This document shows, one piece after another, positions 28,698-36,112 of a stretch of 64,000 bases of DNA. The DNA lies in the NCBI RefSeq assembly GCF_000156355.1, contig NZ_GG657883.1:98467-162466 (forward strand), in the 5' to 3' direction. Within the stretch, counting starts at the first letter, position 1. Each line of letters begins with the position of its first letter. This stretch comes from Methylophaga thiooxydans DMS010. Lineage in GTDB: Bacteria; Pseudomonadota; Gammaproteobacteria; Nitrosococcales; Methylophagaceae. A model generated the notes under the pieces. The model ran no database searches, was not told the DNA's origin, and was given only the letters and a program-made list of their open reading frames with translations. A program made the position numbers and the translations under genes.

Positions 28698-28775
28698 ACC
28701 TAACCAGGCCATCCACCGGACGCCAAAAACGCCGCTTCGCTCCGGTTTTTCCGCCGGTGATGGCAAGCGTTAGCC
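28698..28775 (+). other. attC site 1
   Basis: R'' box ACCTAAC (28698-28704) and R' box GTTAGCC (28769-28775) enclose an imperfect palindrome. GCCATCCACCGG (28708-28719) pairs with CCGGTGATGGC (28754-28764), leaving one extra base on the left arm. That extrahelical base is the hallmark that directs integrase to the bottom strand. The inner arms CCAAAAAC and GGTTTTTCC are also complementary. At 78 bases it is within the normal attC size range. It lies 28 bases after the preceding stop codon. Confidence 0.85.
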
Positions 28776-28806
28776 CCCAAAAAGAATTCAGCCATAAGGA
28801 AGATAT

Positions 28807-30594
28807 ATGAAGCTCAAGAAACTTAAAGTTCAAAATTTTCGAGCCTACCAGACAGAAACGGAAATATCTTTCAGCAATATGACAGGCCTGATTGGAAGAA
28901 ATGATGTTGGGAAAACATCAATACTCGATGCGCTAGGAATATTTTTTGGCCATAAGCTATGCAAATATGAAGCTGGGGATAAATGTGTCTATGCCGGTGA
29001 AAATGAAGATGTGATTATCACCTGTGAGTTTGAGGAGCTGCCACAAGAAATAGTGCTTGATGCCACATCTGTAACAAGCTTGGATCGAGAGTATTTGTTA
29101 ACCGATGGTGGGACACTTTCGTTATCGAAGGTATTCAAAAAAGGAAAAGGGTCCGGAGCCTATATGGCAAACTGTGTCCATCCGAGTGCAAGGAATGCCA
29201 AGGGAATTCTTTTAAAAAAGAATGATGAATTGAAATCTATTGCTCAGTCGCTAGGAATAGCAGCGGAGGACAATAGATCTAATGTAAGCTTGCGAGAGGC
29301 TATTTATGACGCTGTTGGTGATCTAAAGCTTAAAGAACAATCTGTAGCCTTATCGAAAGAAGATGGAAAAGCTATTTTAGAACAAATTCAGAACCACTTA
29401 CCGCACTTTGCGCTATTTAGAGCAGATAGACCTAGCACTGATGAGGAAGCCGAAGTTCAAGACCCAATGAAAGTGGCAATATCTCAAGCAATTGAGGATA
29501 TATCTCCACAGTTAGAAGATATTAAAGATCAAGTCAAACAAAGAGCTCTTACGGTCGCAAATAGCACTTTGTCGCATTTGGCTGATTTAGACCCTGAACT
29601 CGCCATGTCACTTACTCCTGACTTTAAGGCAGATCCAAAATGGGAAGGTATTTTTAAGTTGTCCTTAGCTGGAGACGATGATATCCCCATAAACAAAAGA
29701 GGTAGCGGAGTAAGACGATTGGTTCTGATTAGCTTTTTTAAAGCAGAGGCGGAACGCATTAAGCGAGAATATCAGGATCGAGGTGTGATCTACGCTATTG
29801 AAGAGCCCGAAAATTCTCAACATCCCGATAAACAAAAGCTACTCGTTGAAGCCTTTTCTGAAATGGCTGATAAAGATGGATGCCAAATAGTTATTACTAC
29901 TCATGTTCCAGCACTCGCTGAGCAATTGCCAATCAAATCCATAAGACATATTTTCAAGAATCAAGATGGTGAGATTGAGGTCAACTCTAATCAAGATGAT
30001 GTATTTAAGCTTATAGCTAAAGACTTGGGTGTTCTTCCTGATAGCAGGGCGCAGGTGATAGTCTGCGTTGAAGGGCCAAATGACATAGCGTTCTTCAAAA
30101 ATTTGTCGGCACTTTTACTCGATGAAGGTCATATGGCCCCTGACTTTGAAAATGATCCAAGAATAGTATTACTTCCCTTGGGTGGAGACACTCTTAGAGA
30201 TTGGGTTAATGGCCACTACCTTAAAAATATCGGGAAGCCAGAAGTGCATATTTATGATCGCGATGATCAGAACCCACCCAAATATCAAGAAACATGTGAC
30301 GCAGTAAATGCTAGAGGCGATGGCTCCATAGCATTTATCACGTCCAAGCGGGAAGCCGAAAACTATCTCCATCCAGATGCGATTCAAGAAGCGCTAAATA
30401 TAAGTGTTACTTATACAGATGACTGTGATGTGCCGTCGCTCGTAGGCGCTGCTCTCGGAGTGAATGATAGAACAGCAAAAAGAAGACTAAATCGAGTTGC
30501 AGCCAAGAAAATGACTAAAGAAAGACTTGATGGAAGGGACCCAGATGGAGAAATTCTAGGCTGGTTTAATGAAATATTGCAGCGATGCAGCTAG
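28807..30594 (+). CDS. OLD-family-like ATPase with TOPRIM nuclease domain (cassette-encoded)
   Basis: A 595-residue protein. The N-terminal AAA/ABC-type ATPase has a Walker A GRNDVGKTS (residues 30-38), a signature-like RGSGVRRLVLISF (~298-310) and Walker B VIYAIEEPENSQHP (~327). The C-terminal TOPRIM domain has VEGPNDIAFF (~420, metal-binding Glu), YDRDDQN (~484, the DxD pair) and SKREAENYL (~512). This is the layout of overcoming-lysogenisation-defect (OLD) nucleases, including GajA of the Gabija phage-defence system. No helicase partner (GajB) is adjacent. AGA arginine codons are frequent, unlike the flanking core genes, a sign of transfer. The gene ends directly against attC site 2. A defence role is likely but unproven. 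Confidence 0.88.
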   Translation: MKLKKLKVQNFRAYQTETEISFSNMTGLIGRNDVGKTSILDALGIFFGHKLCKYEAGDKCVYAGENEDVIITCEFEELPQEIVLDATSVTSLDREYLLTDGGTLSLSKVFKKGKGSGAYMANCVHPSARNAKGILLKKNDELKSIAQSLGIAAEDNRSNVSLREAIYDAVGDLKLKEQSVALSKEDGKAILEQIQNHLPHFALFRADRPSTDEEAEVQDPMKVAISQAIEDISPQLEDIKDQVKQRALTVANSTLSHLADLDPELAMSLTPDFKADPKWEGIFKLSLAGDDDIPINKRGSGVRRLVLISFFKAEAERIKREYQDRGVIYAIEEPENSQHPDKQKLLVEAFSEMADKDGCQIVITTHVPALAEQLPIKSIRHIFKNQDGEIEVNSNQDDVFKLIAKDLGVLPDSRAQVIVCVEGPNDIAFFKNLSALLLDEGHMAPDFENDPRIVLLPLGGDTLRDWVNGHYLKNIGKPEVHIYDRDDQNPPKYQETCDAVNARGDGSIAFITSKREAENYLHPDAIQEALNISVTYTDDCDVPSLVGAALGVNDRTAKRRLNRVAAKKMTKERLDGRDPDGEILGWFNEILQRCS

Positions 30595-30666
30595 AGCTAA
30601 CAAGGAACTGCTGTCGGACAAGTTTTCCGCTGCGCTACAAACTTGCCGCAGAGCGCGGCGTTAGCT
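30595..30666 (+). other. attC site 2
   Basis: R'' AGCTAAC (30595-30601) and R' GTTAGCT (30660-30666) are perfect reverse complements. Inside, CTGTCGGACAAGTTT pairs with AAACTTGCCGCAG apart from extra bases on the left arm. At 72 bases it is typical. It starts immediately after the stop codon of the ATPase-TOPRIM gene. Confidence 0.88.
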
Positions 30667-30680
30667 TCCAAGAGAGTTTT

Positions 30681-31406
30681 GTGGACATTAAAGAACAAGC
30701 AATAAAGAAACTAGCCAACTCAATGAGAATTTATGTTGAAACACACATGGATTTTCAAAGACTAAAAACTATTGATATTGAAGAAGCTGTTGAAAATCTG
30801 GATCGTGCCTTCGAGGCAAAGCTAGAGGCATTTCACAGCTTATATGATGTAACTAAAGATGATCTCGATTATTTCTCTTATGGGGATACTGCCGCAATAA
30901 TTCTAATGCGTAATGCTATACATCATCGTGACCACCTTCTATTTCAAAGCTGGAATCACAATATGGCTCTGAACGAAGGTTATAAAAAACATCTCGGAGC
31001 AGAGTTTCTTCTTGCTGGTTATGATGTTTTAGATTCGACAGCTAGAATGAGATACTTCTATAAGCTTGAAGATTTTTACCTCAGAATAGATGAAAGCCTT
31101 CAGTCTCCCTATATTGAGTCACGAATGGGGAGCAAGAATCGTAAGAAGCTCTTAAGTCAGCTTGGTTCCGAGTTAAATTTTTCAGATATAAAGCAAAAGG
31201 CTGAGTCTGAACGATATCCAATCAAGCAGGTTTATGTGAATGTTATGCCTATTTTTATATCAGCTGTTTGTAGAGCATTCACTGCATTAAAAGAAAAAGG
31301 GGTGGAGTTTAAAGGTTTTGATGCCAGAGCTTATGAAGCTCCTTTTATCAATGAATTAAAAGTAGATTTCGCAAAGGTCGTATATGAGCCTTTACGCATC
31401 ACATAA
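30681..31406 (+). CDS. Cassette-encoded helical protein with HEPN-like R-x4-H motif
   Basis: A 241-residue, largely helical soluble protein. LMRNAIHHRDHLLF (Arg77, Asn78, His82) matches the R-polar-x3-H signature of HEPN RNases, although the surrounding fold cannot be verified by eye. The start is GTG 30681 preceded by AGAGAG; reading further upstream would run back through attC site 2, so a longer protein is excluded. The gene occupies its own cassette between attC sites 2 and 3. No family was recognised beyond the motif. HEPN proteins are common in toxin-antitoxin and abortive-infection systems, so a defence or toxin role is a reasonable hypothesis. Confidence 0.68.
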   Translation: MDIKEQAIKKLANSMRIYVETHMDFQRLKTIDIEEAVENLDRAFEAKLEAFHSLYDVTKDDLDYFSYGDTAAIILMRNAIHHRDHLLFQSWNHNMALNEGYKKHLGAEFLLAGYDVLDSTARMRYFYKLEDFYLRIDESLQSPYIESRMGSKNRKKLLSQLGSELNFSDIKQKAESERYPIKQVYVNVMPIFISAVCRAFTALKEKGVEFKGFDARAYEAPFINELKVDFAKVVYEPLRIT

Positions 31407-31409
31407 AGA

Positions 31410-31510
31410 AGCTAACAAGTTGCTTAAACGGACAAAAAAACAGTTGGCTTTTGCTCGTTCCTCGCTAATTTTAGCCAACTATTTTATTGCCGCTTAGCAA
31501 GGCGTTATAA
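31410..31510 (+). other. attC site 3
   Basis: R'' AGCTAAC (31410-31416), which matches the reverse complement of the 5' border GTTAGCT at 30660, and R' GTTATAA (31504-31510). The inner stem AGTTGGCT (31442-31449) pairs perfectly with AGCCAACT (31473-31480). TTGCTTAAACGG near R'' pairs with CCGCTTAGCAA near R'. At 101 bases it is like the long attC sites of marine gammaproteobacterial integrons. Confidence 0.88.
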
Positions 31511-31529
31511 GTCATCACAAGGATGAGGC

Positions 31530-31826
31530 ATGATCAAAAGTACGCTGTTAATTTTTCTATCACTATCCATGATTGCTTGCACCACCCAGCCACAGCAAAA
31601 CTGGTCGCTTCTTGATAATAACGCTTCAAATGTCTATATAAATCAAGATCACACACAGATTCGAATGAGTCTGCCATATGAGAAAATGCCTAGGAAGTTT
31701 TCGCCTGATCAAGTGCAGTCAATCATTGCTTCTTATGCTTACCACTTAAAATGCACCACCGAGCCAGAATTCAGCGTAGACATTAAGTCTCCGTATACGG
31801 ATTTATATGCAATTTGTCCAAGCTAG
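31530..31826 (+). CDS. Small lipoprotein in a cassette, unknown function
   Basis: A 98-residue protein with a lipoprotein signal peptide (MIKSTLLIFLSLSMIAC, lipobox SMIAC). The mature part has no known motif; two more cysteines near the C-terminus (LKCTTEPEF and YAICPS) may pair. The ATG follows AAGGATGAGGC. The gene sits alone between attC sites 3 and 4, and the stop lies three bases before the R'' box of site 4. Short secreted or membrane-linked proteins are common among cassette products. Confidence 0.75.
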   Translation: MIKSTLLIFLSLSMIACTTQPQQNWSLLDNNASNVYINQDHTQIRMSLPYEKMPRKFSPDQVQSIIASYAYHLKCTTEPEFSVDIKSPYTDLYAICPS

Positions 31827-31829
31827 TAA

Positions 31830-31913
31830 TAATCACAAGTAGCGGAACGGTTTTAAGCTGCTTCTTTCTCGCTTTTTTAACTTAAAATACGTCCGCTTTT
31901 GTCGCTGTTATAA
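31830..31913 (+). other. attC site 4
   Basis: R' GTTATAA (31907-31913) and a less conserved R'' TAATCAC (31830-31836, five of seven matching the complement of the cassette border GTTATAA). The stem is strong: AGCGGAACGGTTTTAAG on the left pairs with CTTAAAATACGTCCGCT on the right, with a small mismatch. Length 84 bases. Confidence 0.78.
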
Positions 31914-31946
31914 GTAATCCCTAGCATCCTACAAAAGAGTTGAAAT

Positions 31947-32507
31947 ATGAAATGCTCTGTATATATAGCAACAAGTGCCGATGGCTACATCGCAACACCT
32001 GATGGCGAAGTTGACTGGCTTCATACGGCAGGCAACTTGGGAGCTGATATGGGATCTGAAGATATGGGCTTCCGAGATTTCATGGATTCGGTAGACTGCA
32101 TGATTATGGGCCGTAAAAGCATGGAAATGATTTCCAGTATGAACTTAACACCCGAGCAGTGGCCCTACGGAAACATACGCATAATTGTATTAAGTAACAC
32201 AATAAAAGAAGCGCCAGAAAACCTTTCTGGAAAAATAGAGCTTTACTCTGGCGACATCCAAGATTTAATTTTGGCGTTGGAGAATGGCGGCCACAAACAT
32301 GCCTATATCGATGGTGGTTCAACCATCACATCCTTTCTAAACAGCAAACTCATTGATGAAATGACCATTACAAAAGCTCCTGTGCTTTTAGGTGACGGTA
32401 TTCCACTTTTCGGGAATCTTAGTCAGAGAGTAAAGCTTGAAAATTCTGAAGCTGTAGTCTTTCCGAATGATTTCATTCAAGAGAAGTACAGCGTAAATTA
32501 TTTATAA
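31947..32507 (+). CDS. Dihydrofolate reductase family protein (RibD C-terminal-like)
   Basis: A 186-residue protein of the DHFR/RibD-C superfamily. It has SVYIATSADGYIATPDGEVDW, CMIMGRKSMEMI, IIVLSNT and AYIDGGSTITSFLNSKLIDEMTITKAPVLLGDGIPLF, which are the signature blocks of YyaP/YwjB-like proteins. Members bind NADPH, but most have no known physiological substrate. Such proteins are frequently carried as integron cassettes. The stop codon overlaps the R'' box of the degraded attC site 5. Trimethoprim resistance is not implied, because true DHFR active-site residues are not evident. Confidence 0.9.
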   Translation: MKCSVYIATSADGYIATPDGEVDWLHTAGNLGADMGSEDMGFRDFMDSVDCMIMGRKSMEMISSMNLTPEQWPYGNIRIIVLSNTIKEAPENLSGKIELYSGDIQDLILALENGGHKHAYIDGGSTITSFLNSKLIDEMTITKAPVLLGDGIPLFGNLSQRVKLENSEAVVFPNDFIQEKYSVNYL

Positions 32508-32562
32508 GAAGTCTAGGCAAGCGACGCCGAAAAGCGTGGCTTTTTTGCTAAAAGCATTATAA
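32502..32562 (+). other. Degraded attC site 5
   Basis: R''-like TTATAAG (32502-32508) and R'-like ATTATAA (32556-32562) each differ by one base from TTATAAC and GTTATAA. Between them GCAAGCGACGCC and GTGGCTTTTTTGC are partly complementary. Loss of the G at the cleavage position of R' suggests it is no longer recombined. It is called because of its position right after the DHFR-like gene and the match to the cassette's own 5' border. Confidence 0.5.
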
Positions 32563-32615
32563 ATTTCAAATTGAAATCAGTAGTTTTGAATGAGCTGAAA
32601 AAAAGGGTAAAAATT

Positions 32616-33656
32616 ATGAATTTATTAAGTCGCCAATCACTCATCGGTACTGCTGTATTTGCTGCGCTAACGGTAATAGTTGGATGTAACGACTCCTCTG
32701 ATAACGTAGAGACACAAAAAAATGTTTCTAAAGGTATGGATATGTCTATGTTCGCAAAGGACGCATTTATCCAGGAGCCAAAAATTGTTGATTGTGAAAC
32801 CGGTGAAGGTACAAAAACGACTTGTTACCAGCTCGTCACTGATGGTGCGCCAGCAGGAAGAGCACCGGGGCCTTTCTGCCCCAGAACAACCAGCGATGGT
32901 GCTGATGTAAGTGGTGCCTGGTTTAGTAAAGAGGGCACTGGCGATTTGGTCGACATCACCGGAGAGTTCATTCTCAAGCTGGGTGAGTATTATGGCGACG
33001 AAAAATGGATGGTTTATGACGCGAAGACAAATAAGGTGCGTTATACCGCAACAAAAGAAGCCTGCTTAGGGGCAGCAAAGCCAGATGTTGAAGAAGAATA
33101 TATGCAAAATTGTATTGAGTGCGAGTTATCGTATCTTGATGATAATTTCTCTCGTAGCTTCCTCATTCCAACCACACCAATCCCTGCTGAAAGCGTAGGT
33201 CGAGTACACACTGTGGGTATCGCGCTAGACGGAACCGAGTTATCTGCGGCGGCACCTGTTGATGCCATTTTAGGCGCTTATACGATAGCCGCCTTCGATG
33301 ATTGTGGTGGACACATCAACGTTCACCAAGGCTACCACTATCATTCTACGACGGGATGCACTGATAAATTGACGAGTGACGATGGGCACGCGCCACTAAT
33401 AGGCTATGCATCAGATGGTTATGCTATTTATGCATTGAAAAATTTAGAGGGTGAAGAAGCAGAGTCACTAGATGGGTGCCGTGGTCAAACTGATGAAGTC
33501 AGAGGCTATCACTACCATGCTGCAAGCCCAAGCGAGAATAAGTTCATTGAGTGCTTCCGCGGAGAAACGGTTCGCCCTGAAGGACCGCCTCATGGAGCAC
33601 ATCCAACCGGACATCCTCCTCGCGATGCTCATGCAGAGAAACCCGAAGAAAAGTGA
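32616..33656 (+). CDS. YHYH domain lipoprotein
   Basis: A 346-residue lipoprotein with signal peptide MNLLSRQSLIGTAVFAAL and a VIVGC lipobox. The mature protein contains two YHYH motifs: HQGYHYHSTTGC (~245) and VRGYHYHAASP (~310), with DGYAIYALK between them. This is the YHYH domain, found in exported proteins of unknown function; a metal-binding role for the histidines is plausible. An extremely His/Pro-rich tail follows (PPHGAHPTGHPPRDAHAEKP). I chose ATG 32616, after AAAAGGGTAAAAATT. It follows the decayed attC site 5, but has no clear attC of its own. Confidence 0.85.
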   Translation: MNLLSRQSLIGTAVFAALTVIVGCNDSSDNVETQKNVSKGMDMSMFAKDAFIQEPKIVDCETGEGTKTTCYQLVTDGAPAGRAPGPFCPRTTSDGADVSGAWFSKEGTGDLVDITGEFILKLGEYYGDEKWMVYDAKTNKVRYTATKEACLGAAKPDVEEEYMQNCIECELSYLDDNFSRSFLIPTTPIPAESVGRVHTVGIALDGTELSAAAPVDAILGAYTIAAFDDCGGHINVHQGYHYHSTTGCTDKLTSDDGHAPLIGYASDGYAIYALKNLEGEEAESLDGCRGQTDEVRGYHYHAASPSENKFIECFRGETVRPEGPPHGAHPTGHPPRDAHAEKPEEK

Positions 33657-33744
33657 TTACATTTCAATCAATAATGCTTTTTATAGCAGTCTATTAGGTC
33701 GATAAACACCGTATTTGAACGAATCATGAGACATGGGCTTTTAG

Positions 33745-33927
33745 ATGAAACAGATAATACATGCGTTGAGCTTTTGGGTGGTGTGCTTGCTGCTTGCCGG
33801 CTGTAGTTCATCAGAGCCCACTCCTGAGCTTGTAAAACTCTTTGGCGACTACTGTGAATCTGTCGGACACGTAAAAGGCAGCCCAGAGTTTAACGAGTGT
33901 GTGATAAAGATCGGGCAGAAAAAATAA
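33745..33927 (+). CDS. Small lipoprotein, 60 residues
   Basis: A 60-residue peptide with a lipoprotein signal (MKQIIHALSFWVVCLLLAGC, lipobox LLAGC) and a short mature part containing two further cysteines (GDYCESVGH and EFNECVIKIGQKK). I recognise no family. The ATG at 33745 has a weak upstream site (GGGCTTTTAG). Confidence 0.6.
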   Translation: MKQIIHALSFWVVCLLLAGCSSSEPTPELVKLFGDYCESVGHVKGSPEFNECVIKIGQKK

Positions 33928-34083
33928 ACGCCTTCGGTATACAGTCGATCTGATAAAGGCATCAGAATGATGTCAGAGCCTAAATACTGAGAAAGCGAAT
34001 TAAAGAGAAATTTAGCGTTTTCCTTTGAATTCTCGTGCAAATGAGCATCCTGGTAGTCATGCATTTTTGCCCATTAATCACGC

Positions 34084-34090
34084 GTTAGCT
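34084..34090 (+). other. Left border (GTTAGCT) of a probable SDR cassette
   Basis: GTTAGCT matches the R' core and is the exact reverse complement of AGCTAAC at 34856. This is the same relation seen between the edges of the cassette at 30660-31410. No clear attC stem is visible to its left. Confidence 0.45.
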
Positions 34091-34096
34091 GCTCAC

Positions 34097-34804
34097 TCAC
34101 CAAGGAATCTCTGAGCCGTTGTAACTCATAAACTTTCCCGTGTCGGCTGGAGCTGAGCTGTTTATGATGTCTAATAGTGCGTCGGTGGTGTGGTTTGTAG
34201 AATGAAGTTGCCCAACGGGTAAATTTTTCTGAAATGGCTTCGATAGTTGAGTATCTGTCGTGCCTGAGTGAAATAAAATAACACAACAATTAGGCACTTT
34301 TAAAGACCATTCGATGGCGATAGTTTTCATCGCCATATTAAGTGCTGACTTGGCCACTCGGTAGCTTAGCCATCCGCCCATTCTATTATCTTCGATACTA
34401 CCTATTTTTGCTGAAAACGCGACGAAGTGAGTGGTCTTATTAGATCGCAAAGACGTCATAAAGTGCTTTGCTAATAAGATGCTTGGCAGTGTATTTATGT
34501 TGATATTATGCTGAAAAAAAGTTGGGTCGAATTCTTTGATTGTTTTTTCTGGTTTTTGACTTTCCGAATGCAGGAAACCGACAGCATTTATCAGCAAATC
34601 AATGCTACCTAAATCGTTTGATAAATTTTCTATATCATCTTCGATCGTGACATCGAGTTTTCGCCACTGTAGGCGAGAGTGATGAATGTCCCCGGGATGA
34701 GTGTTATAGGTGGCGATAATGTCACTTTCTGGGTAATAATCTAAACATGATGAAACAAGTGAAGAACCTATTCCCCCCGAACCACCGACGATAAGTATTT
34801 TCAT
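34097..34804 (-). CDS. SDR family oxidoreductase
   Basis: A 235-residue short-chain dehydrogenase/reductase. The Rossmann motif GGSGGIGSSL lies near residue 7, NAVG near residue 76, the catalytic Ser in VAFSAKIGS and the catalytic SYRVAKSALN (Tyr and Lys). The overall sequence resembles the C-factor/CsgA-like SDR group. Substrate unknown. It is encoded on the minus strand between a GTTAGCT border (34084) and an AGCTAAC box (34856), which suggests a cassette holding its gene in reverse. Confidence 0.9.
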   Translation of the reverse strand: MKILIVGGSGGIGSSLVSSCLDYYPESDIIATYNTHPGDIHHSRLQWRKLDVTIEDDIENLSNDLGSIDLLINAVGFLHSESQKPEKTIKEFDPTFFQHNININTLPSILLAKHFMTSLRSNKTTHFVAFSAKIGSIEDNRMGGWLSYRVAKSALNMAMKTIAIEWSLKVPNCCVILFHSGTTDTQLSKPFQKNLPVGQLHSTNHTTDALLDIINSSAPADTGKFMSYNGSEIPW

Positions 34805-34855
34805 GCTTCACCTTATGAAAAAAAGTCGAATACCAATAACCTATATAAACAACGA

Positions 34856-34910
34856 AGCTAACAAGAAATTCCTGCAGATGCCTCAGGCTTTGCTTTATTT
34901 AAAGTTAATG
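34856..34910 (+). other. Probable degraded attC site after the SDR gene
   Basis: R'' AGCTAAC (34856-34862) is followed by AAG exactly as in attC site 3, and an R'-like GTTAATG lies at 34904-34910. The inner part has a short CCTG...CAGG stem and AAAT/ATTT. The R' box and stem are weaker than in the main array, so it is called with low confidence. Its support is the perfect complementarity of its R'' to the border at 34084. Confidence 0.4.
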
Positions 34911-34994
34911 GTTCGGGGAAACAATTTCTAATAAATATGAAAATCAGCAGTGTTTCAGGGCGAAGAAAGGAAACTAAATTGTGAGGAGGGCAAT

Positions 34995-35327
34995 ATGACG
35001 GGGCGAATGGGGTTGAACGTAATAAGCTATTTAGCTGGTTGTTCGTTCTTATTGAGCGTGCCACAGTTTGTTTTGGCCGCTGATGACGATGCGTTTTATC
35101 AGTCTATTGTGACGGTAGATGATTTATTTCAGGTGATTGATGACAGGGCGCTAACGACCAGATTCAAAGATCAAGCTACGGATTTTACTCACTATTACGC
35201 CTCTTCCCTAGAGCGGTCATTCATAGTGGATGATGAGTTAGGTCAGGTTTGCAATACGTATAGCGGAAGTGACATTCGTAGCTGCTATCCCTGTGAACTC
35301 GATGAAGTCTCTAAAGCGTGTCCGTGA
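34995..35327 (+). CDS. Exported protein of unknown function, 110 residues
   Basis: A 110-residue protein with signal peptide (NVISYLAGCSFLLSVPQFVLA) and a mature part of about 80 residues with four cysteines in its C-terminal third (VCNTYSGSDIRSCYPCELDEVSKACP). The ATG at 34995 is preceded by GAGGAGGGCAAT, a strong ribosome binding site. No known family was recognised. The 3' end overlaps the end of the convergent lipoprotein gene by 17 bases. Confidence 0.6.
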   Translation: MTGRMGLNVISYLAGCSFLLSVPQFVLAADDDAFYQSIVTVDDLFQVIDDRALTTRFKDQATDFTHYYASSLERSFIVDDELGQVCNTYSGSDIRSCYPCELDEVSKACP

Positions 35328-36054
35328 CAAGTTCTGCAACTACCTGTGACTTTAGCTTTTTTAGTTTATCGGATGGTTTGCCATTATTGCAGCTGGCAAT
35401 CAAATGCGACCAGATGTCCTGTGTTCCTTCTTTCATAGTTTGCAGGTAAGCGCTGGCAATCTTGGGCTCAGTACCATCTGACTTTGCTTGAGCGATGTGA
35501 CTGGCGAGTTTCCGGACAACATTTAATTTGTTAATGGCACCGGTAGCCTCATCATAATTGCATTGACCAAGCAGGCTTTGCGTTTGCAGGTTATTTTTCA
35601 GCGACTTAATATCGACACCGTTTTCAACTAAGGGTGATGCGTATTCGGTGGGGTTATCATCAAGGATAATAGTGCCCACATCCACCTGTTCATATTCTCT
35701 GTTCATCCATAAGCTCTGTACTACATCAGCCGATGCTCCATAGCTGGCATGGTGCGTATAAATGACTGTATGCGTGAGCATGTGAGCAGGCATACGTATT
35801 TCCAGCTTTGTCGTTGCAACGGGGATAAGCGTGAATTGCCCCTGAGTGTTTGATTCAGTAAATGAGATGTCGCTTGACGATGAACTGCTGCCTTCGTAGG
35901 AGATTCTGGCGTTGGCGACAGGCGTGAGATTAGACAGACGAACAACGGTTCCTGTCACCTCTGGCCCATTATAGATTTTGCTGACGCTTGGCACGCAAGC
36001 GGCTATCTGTAGAACAAAAAACAATGTTAAGAAGCGATCGCGTGTGTTGTTCAT
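35311..36054 (-). CDS. Lipoprotein with carboxypeptidase-regulatory-like domain
   Basis: A 247-residue protein with a lipoprotein-type signal (LTLFFVLQIAAC, lipobox QIAAC). Residues ~30-110 form a carboxypeptidase-regulatory-like beta sandwich: VTGTVVRLSNLTPVANARIS and ESNTQGQFTLIPVATTKLEIRMP. The C-terminal half is helical without a recognised motif. It is the last of four minus-strand genes (38123 to 35311) encoding exported or lipid-anchored proteins. Its function is unknown. Confidence 0.65.
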   Translation of the reverse strand: MNNTRDRFLTLFFVLQIAACVPSVSKIYNGPEVTGTVVRLSNLTPVANARISYEGSSSSSSDISFTESNTQGQFTLIPVATTKLEIRMPAHMLTHTVIYTHHASYGASADVVQSLWMNREYEQVDVGTIILDDNPTEYASPLVENGVDIKSLKNNLQTQSLLGQCNYDEATGAINKLNVVRKLASHIAQAKSDGTEPKIASAYLQTMKEGTQDIWSHLIASCNNGKPSDKLKKLKSQVVAELVTDTL

Positions 36055-36112
36055 AATGGGCTTAATTTTAACGATGGTTGATATTTTCTCATGGCCGAGA
36101 GTTATCCGGCGT

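Noticed and set aside
30585-30680. Longer N-terminus for the HEPN-like protein
   Set aside because: The extension consists of translated attC site 2 and overlaps the previous gene.
31947-32507. Trimethoprim-resistance dihydrofolate reductase (dfr)
   Set aside because: Sequence blocks are those of the RibD-C/YyaP branch, not of true DHFR.
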